The notes beneath the pieces are model-generated. The model saw only the letters and a list, made by a program, of their open reading frames with translations. It was not told where the DNA came from and did not search any database. A stretch of DNA of 64,000 nt, from assembly GCF_025685425.1 (NCBI RefSeq), contig NZ_JAGTAS010000053.1, forward strand, positions 158,368 through 222,367. Direction: 5' to 3'. This stretch comes from Terriglobus albidus. Lineage in GTDB: Bacteria; Acidobacteriota; Terriglobia; Terriglobales; Acidobacteriaceae. Positions 35,712 to 43,639 of this stretch are shown here, piece after piece. Position 1 is the first letter of the stretch; each line of letters opens with the position of its first letter. The translations under genes were made by a program, and so were the position numbers.

Positions 35712-36692
35712 ATGTCTTCTCCTGAAACCGAAGTCTTAATGCTGTCGATTGGACACTACGTTCCTCGTTGCCTCCATATCGCTTCAGAGCTGGGTATTGC
35801 CGATGCGATTGACGAGGAACCCGTGTCATCCTCTGATTTGGGTGGGCGCCTCGGTGTCCACGCCGACATCCTGGAACGTATCCTCACTTTACTTGCAACA
35901 GAGAACGTCTTCCAGCGGACCGAGCAGGGCTGGACTCATACGGAACAATCTAAGGTATTACGGTCGGACCATCCACGGTCACTGAGGGCGTATGCGCGTT
36001 TGCATGGTAGTCCCGCTCTTTGGCATGCAGCCGGAGCGCTAACCGAATCTGTATATAGCGGCAAATCCGGAATGGAAGAGGCCGTAGGCTGCGACGTCTG
36101 GGAACATTTTGCCAGGCACCCTGAAGCGAGGCGTGTCTTTGATGATGCGATGACTGCGAAATCCCATGCAGAAATCGACGCTCTCTGGGATGAAATCGAT
36201 CTTACCGACTATGGCGTCGTCGCTGATATCGGCGGCGGCCGGGGACACCTGCTCACAGCTTTATTGAGCAATGCGGCCTCGACGCGCGGCATCCTGTTCG
36301 ATTTGCCTGAGGTGGTTGGCGGGTGTGAGCCTCATTCGCAAATACAGATCCGGGCTGGAAATTTTTTCAAAGATCCATTACCCGAAGCTGATGCCTATCT
36401 GCTCTCTAATATTCTTCACGATTGGGAAGATGAACCGTGCATACGCATTCTCAGCGCAATTCGCAGAGCCGCGCCTACTGGAGCAACCTTGTTCCTCATA
36501 GAGAACCTCTTGGACCAAAGTGAAGGACCTCATCTCTCCAAGGTTCTCGACGTTATCATGCTGACCGCCACCGGAGGGCGGGAGCGCACACAGGCCCAGT
36601 ACGATAGTCTGTTGCGTGCATCCGGCTTTGCTCTGAAAACCGTCCTTCCCACATATTTGCCTTTGTCAGTGCTGGTAGCTCGGGCGGTCTAA
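35712..36692 (+). CDS. SAM-dependent O-methyltransferase (AdoMet_MTase family 2)
   Basis: This 326-residue enzyme resembles plant-type and antibiotic O-methyltransferases (hydroxyindole/caffeate, aklanonate types). The N-terminal ~100 residues form the winged-helix dimerisation domain. The SAM-binding motif I is V-A-D-I-G-G-G-R-G (170-178), followed by the acidic F-D-L-P at 196-199. The catalytic His is in N-I-L-H-D-W (His236), with a downstream Glu in E-P-C. It would methylate a hydroxyl on a small aromatic or polyketide-like molecule. It stands alone with no biosynthetic genes nearby, so the substrate is unknown. Confidence 0.92.
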   Translation: MSSPETEVLMLSIGHYVPRCLHIASELGIADAIDEEPVSSSDLGGRLGVHADILERILTLLATENVFQRTEQGWTHTEQSKVLRSDHPRSLRAYARLHGSPALWHAAGALTESVYSGKSGMEEAVGCDVWEHFARHPEARRVFDDAMTAKSHAEIDALWDEIDLTDYGVVADIGGGRGHLLTALLSNAASTRGILFDLPEVVGGCEPHSQIQIRAGNFFKDPLPEADAYLLSNILHDWEDEPCIRILSAIRRAAPTGATLFLIENLLDQSEGPHLSKVLDVIMLTATGGRERTQAQYDSLLRASGFALKTVLPTYLPLSVLVARAV

Positions 36693-37045
36693 AGAGAGGA
36701 TGATTGGAAGTAATGAAGCCGACTTCATTGCCTTGCGTAGCAAGTGTCGATAGATGATTCCAAAAGCGACTCTGAAATTGGTCTGAGAGCTTTACGCCGT
36801 TGTTGAGTAGTTGCTAATGGATCCAGTCCATCCCCAACCAGCGGATATCGAAGCCGTTGGCAAGGAGGACGTTCGCGCAGTCACTCACCTGCATCGGTGC
36901 ATAAGTTTGGAGACGGCCATCAAGATGTCAGCGCTTAGAAGGCCCAGGCATCCTCGGGCGCGCACCGCCATTGATGACGCGGCGTAGCCTCTTCCCTCCC
37001 CCCACTCACGGCGAACTACGTTCTCGTTACAAGAGCATTTTGGGG
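36693..37045. other. Intergenic region with an unidentified coding remnant
   Basis: On the minus strand 36814-36927 a 37-codon open stretch ends at TAG and reads like the C-terminus of a protein, with A-N-V-L-L-A-N-G-F-D-I-R-W-L-G-M-D-W-I-H just before the stop; an in-frame TGA precedes it. I do not recognise the parent protein. The rest shows no gene, repeat or strong hairpin. Confidence 0.3.
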
Positions 37046-39001
37046 TTAGAAGCTTGCACGTACGCCTCCATTGAATACACGGCCGTCCAATGGAGCCCAA
37101 GCATCGGTGGTCCATCGGCCATCCGGACCACGTGCCGGTCTAAGTAGTCGATCGTACTTCGTCTGCCGTACGTCTCCAAGGTTTTCGGCGTTGAGAAATG
37201 CCTTAAAGTGTCCGAATCTTTTCTCGAGTAAAAAGCCGAACAACACATATGGCTCAGACTGGTCACGATAAGGGTTGTCGTCCAGCCGCTGCGTACCCGT
37301 GTAGTAGGCTTCCACACCAACTCGTCCGACATTCTCGCGCTCCCAGGTTCCGACCAGCCCTGCGCTGTGCCGTGGAGTCAGTTCTACATCTTGACGTACG
37401 TTTCCAGACTTCTGCCTCGCCTGCGTGAAGGTGTAGGAGGCTACCGCCGAGAACTGGCCTTCACGCCATGTCGCTACATTCTCTACGCCGATGTTCGTAG
37501 TATCGTCTGCAAGAGTGCGCAGAGTATAGGCCCTTTGCTGATCTGTATAGAGTGGATGATGGACAATCGAAGTAAATAGCGTACTCGTCGCCGTCCAGTG
37601 CTTCCAGGTTCTCGTCAGGTCGAAGGTCAGCCCACGCCCACGCTCCACAAAGAACGGTTTGATTACGCTTAGCCGGCGAAGCCCTGCTGCTTCGGTGTCT
37701 TCGGTGAGTGCGCTCGGAGCAGAAAAGCCTTGTCCCAGCGACAGCCGGCTCGTCCAGCCGCGTCTGCGTAGAAGCGCGGCAACACGTGGACTGAACAGCA
37801 CGCCGTATTGACTATGAAAGTCTGCCCGTGCGCTCACGGAGAAGGAAAGCCATGGCGCTGCCTGGATATCATCTTGCGCGAAGACGCCAGAATTGCGATA
37901 CGTATAGCGATATTGCGGGACATCTCTGGGCCGGTACGCGTCCCGTTCGAAAGCAGCTCCCGCCACCCACGAGTGCCGTCCACGCGCGCCGCGTACCGCG
38001 GCTTCGCCAAACAGCAGTTCGTGGCGATCCCGCTCAAGATCGTCTCCAAAAAAATGTCGATGCTGTTGACTGGAATAGGAACCTCGAAGAGTAACAAGGT
38101 ACTTCGTGTCCGCGAGAACCCGAGAGGAGATCCCCACATCCTCCCTCACGCTCCGTAAGGACTCGATATAGGGCATGCCGGTGGCAGGCAGGTTGCGGCC
38201 TGACAATGTACCGCCTGTTCGATTCTCATAGGTGAAGCCGCCCGTGACCAGACCGCTGTTTCCTTTTCCGTTGTCCCAGAAAAATCGAGGCCGCGTGATA
38301 CCGCGTCCGTAACCGGCGAGATCTGCCCAGCCATCGCCGTCACGATCGCGTGCAATTTGCCAATCTCCCATGCCAAGCAGCGATCCACTGCTGTGCGCCG
38401 AAAATCTACCGTCCAGATAGCCGGAAACATCCGTGCCTCCGAGCGAGGTCTGATTCACGATGAAATCGCGCGTCGGTTTATCCCCTGGCCGCCGCGTAAT
38501 CAGGTTCACAACGCCTCCCATTGCCCCTGCTCCATAGAGTGCGGAAGCGGAGCCCTTGATGATCTCAACCTGTCCGAGGTCAACAGGTGGGATCTGTAGA
38601 AGGCCCAGTCCGGCACCCTGCTGACCAAAAAGTGGCAGGCCATCGGCAAGAAAGCGGGTATATCGGCCCTTCATGCCTTGTATCCGGACGGTGGAAGATC
38701 CCAAGGAGGACGACGTATTCTGCACACGAATGCCACTGGTTTCATTCAGCATCATGACGATGTTGCCCGGGGTCATCATCGTTTTTTCGTCGACCTCTTC
38801 CTGATCGAGCAACTCGACACGGGTGGGCTGATCTTCCAGGCGGCCCTCGGTGCGCGTGGCGTACACGGTCACCTCATCCTGCACGGATGCGGGTTTCGAT
38901 TGCTGCTCCGGTGTAGTCGGGGACGGCGCTTGTCCATAAAGACAGGCGCATAGCCACACGGCCAGACATGCTGCCATTAGAGTCGAAGAATATTGACGCA
39001 T
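37046..39001 (-). CDS. TonB-dependent receptor (BtuB/HmuR-like)
   Basis: This 651-residue receptor lacks the Cna-B domain and has the classical layout: signal peptide (ending L-Y-G-Q), a TonB-box-like D-E-V-T-V-Y-A-T-R segment (about 42-50), plug with I-R-V-Q-N-T-S and Y-G-A-G-A-M-G-G-V-V-N-L-I-T-R-R, and a 22-strand-size barrel ending in F. GGAGA precedes the ATG. The class imports cobalamin, haem, or metal chelates. It is preceded on the same strand by a small Cys-rich exported protein 54 bases upstream, the same arrangement as at the two other receptors of this region, and stands next to the CobN-like operon, which favours a metal or tetrapyrrole ligand. Confidence 0.92.
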   Translation of the reverse strand: MRQYSSTLMAACLAVWLCACLYGQAPSPTTPEQQSKPASVQDEVTVYATRTEGRLEDQPTRVELLDQEEVDEKTMMTPGNIVMMLNETSGIRVQNTSSSLGSSTVRIQGMKGRYTRFLADGLPLFGQQGAGLGLLQIPPVDLGQVEIIKGSASALYGAGAMGGVVNLITRRPGDKPTRDFIVNQTSLGGTDVSGYLDGRFSAHSSGSLLGMGDWQIARDRDGDGWADLAGYGRGITRPRFFWDNGKGNSGLVTGGFTYENRTGGTLSGRNLPATGMPYIESLRSVREDVGISSRVLADTKYLVTLRGSYSSQQHRHFFGDDLERDRHELLFGEAAVRGARGRHSWVAGAAFERDAYRPRDVPQYRYTYRNSGVFAQDDIQAAPWLSFSVSARADFHSQYGVLFSPRVAALLRRRGWTSRLSLGQGFSAPSALTEDTEAAGLRRLSVIKPFFVERGRGLTFDLTRTWKHWTATSTLFTSIVHHPLYTDQQRAYTLRTLADDTTNIGVENVATWREGQFSAVASYTFTQARQKSGNVRQDVELTPRHSAGLVGTWERENVGRVGVEAYYTGTQRLDDNPYRDQSEPYVLFGFLLEKRFGHFKAFLNAENLGDVRQTKYDRLLRPARGPDGRWTTDAWAPLDGRVFNGGVRASF

Positions 39002-39055
39002 TGTTTTCTCCAGGTTCCATGTGGGTGCGTCCGTGCCTTGGCACGGAAGGACACG

Positions 39056-39388
39056 CTAGGAAATGCTGGCAGAACGAGGTGGCCTGAAGATCGAGGTATA
39101 CCGGTCTAGTTCCGGATGCGGCAGTTCCCAAGAAGGTTCCGTAGAAACGATCCGTTCTTGAGCCTCTACGGAGATAGCCCTTGGAATCGCCTGAAGTACG
39201 CAACAGGAGCAGATGCAGTCGCAGGTATCAGGGATAGCAAAATGGCCGATTCCCAGACTGGTTTGAGAAGAAAGATGCAACGACGGCAGCTTTTCGCAGA
39301 TCTCGCACTGCGATGGAATGACCGTGAAGCACACCAGCAGCACGCACAGCCACAACGCCATCAAGCGATTCTGTCGCGCGAACTCCAT
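39056..39388 (-). CDS. Small exported Cys-rich protein preceding a TonB receptor
   Basis: A 110-residue frame starts at ATG 39388. A hydrophobic segment (about 9-27) is followed by C-E-I-C, an isolated H-L and G-H-F, then the dense cluster C-D-C-I-C-S-C-C (about 54-61), and ends with I-F-R-P-P-R. I infer kinship with the His/Cys proteins at 46096 and 46591 because all three have one hydrophobic leader, a His/Cys motif and an aromatic-x-R-P-P ending, and each lies just upstream of a TonB receptor gene; this resembles DUF2946-type proteins. Metal binding at the membrane is likely but unproven. Confidence 0.65.
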   Translation of the reverse strand: MEFARQNRLMALWLCVLLVCFTVIPSQCEICEKLPSLHLSSQTSLGIGHFAIPDTCDCICSCCVLQAIPRAISVEAQERIVSTEPSWELPHPELDRYTSIFRPPRSASIS

Positions 39389-39443
39389 ACGATCAGGATA
39401 AATGAGGTCGCTAAGCTGACGGGGACATCCGGGCGCAGTGGTG

Positions 39444-39557
39444 CTTTTGCCATCCGTAGCGTTGAAAGAGCAGGTTTCTTCACGAATCACCCCAGCGAAC
39501 AAATTCGCCGGGGCCCCCGAACGTTCAAGGATGACAACATTTTGCTATGAACTTCAA
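39444..39557. repeat. R2 dispersed repeat, copy 2, fused to a truncated palindromic element
   Basis: Starts CTTTTGCCATCCGTAGCGTTG, has a hairpin-forming middle (CCCCAGCGAA...TTCGCCGGGG) and ends AGGATGACAACATTTTGCTA then TGAACTTCAAG. It is joined without spacer to element copy 6, whose left part is missing. Confidence 0.75.
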
Positions 39558-39643
39558 GGAAGGAGCGTGCAGTGGCGTTTTCATTGCGGAAAACGCCCAT
39601 AGATGCGGAATCCCTACAGTACACCCCGCAGGGAAATGCTCTA
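39558..39643 (+). repeat. Palindromic TA-ended element, copy 6 (left end lost)
   Basis: The central GGCGTTTTCATTGCGGAAAACGCC and the right end CAGGGAAATGCTCTA are present; the left ~30 bases are replaced by the R2 repeat. Its terminal CTA (39641-39643) is the TAG stop codon of the CobN-like gene on the minus strand. Confidence 0.9.
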
Positions 39644-42600
39644 GCGCGGCATCAATTGCAGCACGGTGTTACGAATCCATTTCCTTCTGACAATTCCGAT
39701 GAGGACGCCGAGCCCCACTGACAGCGTCCACAACAAGATAAAAGATAGGAAGTGTTCCTTCGCAAACTGACGCGAGGATGCCAGGAAGCGTGTCGCCTTT
39801 ACATAGGTTACCCTGTATCCGTTCAGACTGCTGGGAAGATCGTGATGGGTGGCCTTCGGCTCAGCCACCGCAGGAGTTGCGGCCGATGGTTTTGGCACCT
39901 TCGTGCTTTGCATTTCAGCCCGCTGGAAGCCGGTCCGGAGCGTAGAGTCCTGCTGTTCCCGTGCCAGTTGCTGAACAGCATGGTCAATGTTCCTCTTGAG
40001 GGCTTCATTACCACAGGTATTCGCTGTGCAGGCCAATCCGTTTTTCGCCACGTTCCGAGCGTATTCTTCGACCATTTGGTTCCGCTCGGTCGGCGTAAAT
40101 TTGTACGTTCCTTGACGATCGACTTCCAGCAGCCGCCCGAGCATCGCCTGGCGCGCAGCGGGATTCGCCTTCTCCATGAAATCCTTTAGGCCAAGGTGAT
40201 ATTCGTCTTTCACATAGACATCGAACATCTTCTTCCATACTTCGGGAGCAACGGTCTCCGGAGCAGTCGCCTTCCAGCCATACAAGTATTCATTCGCACG
40301 CATCATCTCTCGCGCGCCGGAGTATCCCTCTTTCTGCATCTCGCGAATCCATTGCGGATTCCAGTTGCGTGCGTTGAGCTCCGTCGCGATGAAATCGCGT
40401 GCACCCTCCACCCGTTCATGGCCTGCGTGACGAAGGTTATTGATCACGATGTCCGGCTTGGCTCCTGCTGCCTCTGATGCCAGACGTAGACCGCCCATGG
40501 CCTGGTAGACATCGTCGTTATCGACCGCTCCATACAGATTGGAGGAGCGGCTGTGCATCACCACCTGGTTCCCCCTGAGCTGATGCTGCAGCAGCTTTGG
40601 AACGGTTTTGCCCCAGGTCTTTTCCGTGTAGACGTAGTTCACCTTCGCGATGTAGAGATCGGCCATCGTCTGATGCTCATCCACATCGCGCGACTGCTCC
40701 ACAAAATTCGACAGGCCTGTCCCATAGCTTCCGGGAGCCTCCGCAAAGACGCGACCTCCGGCAAGCTCCTTCGCATCGCCTTCGCCCATACCTGCAGCAA
40801 CCAATGCCTTCTCTGTCTCGCGGTTCTGCCGTGACAGCGCGTTATCTCCTGCGGCAGCGGCCATGCGGGCCGCGCGATCCAGCATGATGACCTTCTCAGC
40901 CATGCCGTCGCGATACAGCCCGCTTGCCGTGAACACCACGTTGACGCGCGGATACTTAAGCTGCGCCTCCGGAATGAGTGAGAGCCGGTCAACCACATTT
41001 CTGTTGTTCCACTCCGGCTGTATGCCCATGAGGTACATCGCTTCGGCTTCCATCGCTCCCTGGTTGCGGCCAGTCTCACCCTGCCACAAGACCATCGAAA
41101 TATGGTGGGGATAGCTTCCATGCTGATGTTTGTACTGCTCCATCAGTGCATCCCCCATCCGCTTTCCCAACTCCCAGGCAGCATGGGTGGGCAGAAGATT
41201 CGGGTCGCCTTGATTAAGGTTGCGTCCCGTCGGTAGCGAGTCAGGGTTGTTCAACGGATCGCCGACCGGTCCGCTCGGCAGAAACTCTCCGCGCAAAACC
41301 TTAGGCAAGGCAGCCAGTTCCTGCTCCGGTGAGACGCGGAGATTAGCGATCCACTGTCGAGCTTCGGCGATGCTCTTCTCCGATTTCTCTTTTATCTTTG
41401 CCGGCACCTCGGTAGCGACTGTTACCGGCTGCCCTGTAAAGATTGCGTCTGTCCACCGATCCAGATAAGGCGCAACCACCTTAGCTTCGTCCGGCAGAAA
41501 ACCGTTCGCCAGGAACGTCCGCAGACCGGTATGGAGCCTATCGTCAGAGGGTATCTGTCCCAGCGTCGGCAGCCCTAGCGGCAAAGGAGCCTCTTCCACG
41601 CTGTCGAGAAAAGCAATGCCTTTCTCCATTGCCTCGTCCGTTTTAGAAGAGTCGATGCCGAGCTGTTTCGTCACACCCAACCTGTCCATCTCAGCGAGGG
41701 CGGTCTTCGCGTACTCGGCTGAGAGAGCCGGAGCAGTCTCATGCGTCTCCTGCCAGCGATTAAGTGCCTCATTGAGGGCATCGAATCTCTCCTCCGCTCC
41801 CGCGCGTGCAAGCATAGGCGTCAAGTGGGAGATCAGCACAGCGGCTCCGCGGCGACGTGCCTGGATCGCCTCCGCATCGCCGTCCATGATGTAGAAGTTG
41901 ATGTTCGGAAGATCCCCCAGCAACACCTCTGAGGTATCCCATCCAGCCTGGCCGGCATTCTTTCCCGGCAGCCACTCCAGCGTTCCGTGACGTCCCATCT
42001 GCACCATCGCATCCACACCAAGCACATGGCGGTAGTACAGGAACGAAGCGATGTATCCATGGTGCGGCGGAAGAGTCGCACTATGCTGCACGGAGGTGTA
42101 CTGGTCAGCCGAGGCACGCAGCAACTGCGGACCGAGAAAAACGTTGCCTAACTGCACGCCCGGAATCACGAATGATTTCTTTCCGCTGGGAGCCGTCCAT
42201 GTCATCAAGCGTGCATCTGCAGGCTTGCCCCATCGCTCCACGACCGCATCGCGGAATTGCTTTGGCAGTTCCGCAAACCACTTCTCATACTCGCCGACTG
42301 GAACGAGGGCGACACGACCAGTGTGAACCATGCGATCCAGCTCGCCCGGCTCCCAGTTCTCGGTGTTGTGACCGACGGTTGCAAGCTGCTGCAGGATCTC
42401 CTCTGCCGTCGGAATATGGTCGCCGGTCCCGTAGCCGGTTTCGTGCAACCGCTGCAGGACAGCGCGAATACTCGGAGCAAGATTCAAATAACTTGCGCCG
42501 ATATTTCCCTTCCCCGGCGGATTGTTGAAGTAGATGATCGCGAGGTTCTTCTGCTCGTTCGGCTTTTCCGCCAGCGTCACCCATCGCTTTGCACGCAGTA

Positions 42601-43630
42601 CCGCTGCATGCACACGCTCGGGGATGGCCTCCAGGTGCGAGGGCACTCCCTTTGCCCCACCCTCTGTTGTGCCCACCATGATTGGCTCGGTGGCGCCATA
42701 CGCCTCCGGCGACGAGAGCATCGCCGTAATGCGATCCGGTGTAACGCCGCGATCCGCCGCTTCCCACTCCGCACGCGACTGCCGAGTCAGCATCATGTCC
42801 ATGACGTGGATGTTCTGCTGCTTTAGCAACGCGAGATCGTCAGGCTTCGCCAAAGCCAAGGTGAACATCATCATGACGCGGATGGGATCGTTCGCCGGTT
42901 GATCGAACGTGGAAGCAAGTGTGGAATGCGGTGAACCCACCACACCAGCCGCCGCCAGCCCCTGCTTCTCGAGCTCATGAATCAGTGCGTCGACCACTGC
43001 AGTGTCTTTGTCTTTTAGGTAGGTGTAGAAGAAGTTGACCGTCACCAGCGCTCCCTGATGCGGCTTTGTCTTCCGATACCAGCCGAGATACTCGCTCATG
43101 GTCGGAAACAGCTTCGGAGCATCCGGATGGTAGATGCCTTTGTTCGCCGCGGGAATCGGCGCGGGGATAGGCTGCTTGAGCTCACCACCGGCGGCCTTGT
43201 ACAGCACCAGCAGAAAGCTCAACATGTTCTCCTCACCACCGTAGTTCCAGTACGGCATCAACCTTCCGGTCAACTTTGTCGAAGGCTCCACATTCCAGTT
43301 ACGGACAAGAAACTCCGGCACATCGGTTGCAATCTGCATGCCTGCCTTGATCGCCTGTAACCCTGAAGGTTTCAGGCGATCAAGCATCTCCTGCGACGGA
43401 TGCTGCATGAACACCGCTTTGGCATGCAGTAGCCGTTCCGGTGTCAGTTCCTCTTCCTGCAGTACCGTGCACTCACAACCATTTGAACCTACCAGTGCTT
43501 TGAACCGCTGCATCGCCGCCGGCATAGTCTGCGAGCTGTGCAGCACGACGACCACATTCGGCTTTGCGGACTGCGCAAAACCGAATGTCGCCAAAGACAA
43601 GACGAGACCAGTTATCAGAAGCTTTTGCAT
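39641..43630 (-). CDS. Exported, membrane-anchored CobN/HmuS-like chelatase homologue
   Basis: This 1329-residue protein belongs to the CobN/BchH large chelatase subunit family, with M-G-R-H-G-T-L-E-W-L-P-G-K at 545-557, L-L-G-D-L-P-N and the later D-N-D-D-V-Y-Q-A-M-G-G-L and C-x4-C-G-N-E segments. Unlike cytoplasmic CobN it starts with a signal peptide (1-20, ending F-A-Q) and ends with a TM helix (about 1292-1315) and a basic tail, so the bulk should lie in the periplasm anchored to the inner membrane. No CobS/CobT or ChlI/ChlD ATPase is nearby. It follows the TonB receptor by nine bases with a perfect AAGGAGG site. This is the layout of HmuS in Bacteroidota haem operons; its role could be metal removal from or insertion into an imported tetrapyrrole. 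The TAG stop comes from element copy 6. Confidence 0.88.
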   Translation of the reverse strand: MQKLLITGLVLSLATFGFAQSAKPNVVVVLHSSQTMPAAMQRFKALVGSNGCECTVLQEEELTPERLLHAKAVFMQHPSQEMLDRLKPSGLQAIKAGMQIATDVPEFLVRNWNVEPSTKLTGRLMPYWNYGGEENMLSFLLVLYKAAGGELKQPIPAPIPAANKGIYHPDAPKLFPTMSEYLGWYRKTKPHQGALVTVNFFYTYLKDKDTAVVDALIHELEKQGLAAAGVVGSPHSTLASTFDQPANDPIRVMMMFTLALAKPDDLALLKQQNIHVMDMMLTRQSRAEWEAADRGVTPDRITAMLSSPEAYGATEPIMVGTTEGGAKGVPSHLEAIPERVHAAVLRAKRWVTLAEKPNEQKNLAIIYFNNPPGKGNIGASYLNLAPSIRAVLQRLHETGYGTGDHIPTAEEILQQLATVGHNTENWEPGELDRMVHTGRVALVPVGEYEKWFAELPKQFRDAVVERWGKPADARLMTWTAPSGKKSFVIPGVQLGNVFLGPQLLRASADQYTSVQHSATLPPHHGYIASFLYYRHVLGVDAMVQMGRHGTLEWLPGKNAGQAGWDTSEVLLGDLPNINFYIMDGDAEAIQARRRGAAVLISHLTPMLARAGAEERFDALNEALNRWQETHETAPALSAEYAKTALAEMDRLGVTKQLGIDSSKTDEAMEKGIAFLDSVEEAPLPLGLPTLGQIPSDDRLHTGLRTFLANGFLPDEAKVVAPYLDRWTDAIFTGQPVTVATEVPAKIKEKSEKSIAEARQWIANLRVSPEQELAALPKVLRGEFLPSGPVGDPLNNPDSLPTGRNLNQGDPNLLPTHAAWELGKRMGDALMEQYKHQHGSYPHHISMVLWQGETGRNQGAMEAEAMYLMGIQPEWNNRNVVDRLSLIPEAQLKYPRVNVVFTASGLYRDGMAEKVIMLDRAARMAAAAGDNALSRQNRETEKALVAAGMGEGDAKELAGGRVFAEAPGSYGTGLSNFVEQSRDVDEHQTMADLYIAKVNYVYTEKTWGKTVPKLLQHQLRGNQVVMHSRSSNLYGAVDNDDVYQAMGGLRLASEAAGAKPDIVINNLRHAGHERVEGARDFIATELNARNWNPQWIREMQKEGYSGAREMMRANEYLYGWKATAPETVAPEVWKKMFDVYVKDEYHLGLKDFMEKANPAARQAMLGRLLEVDRQGTYKFTPTERNQMVEEYARNVAKNGLACTANTCGNEALKRNIDHAVQQLAREQQDSTLRTGFQRAEMQSTKVPKPSAATPAVAEPKATHHDLPSSLNGYRVTYVKATRFLASSRQFAKEHFLSFILLWTLSVGLGVLIGIVRRKWIRNTVLQLMPR

Positions 43631-43639
43631 ACGCCCTCC

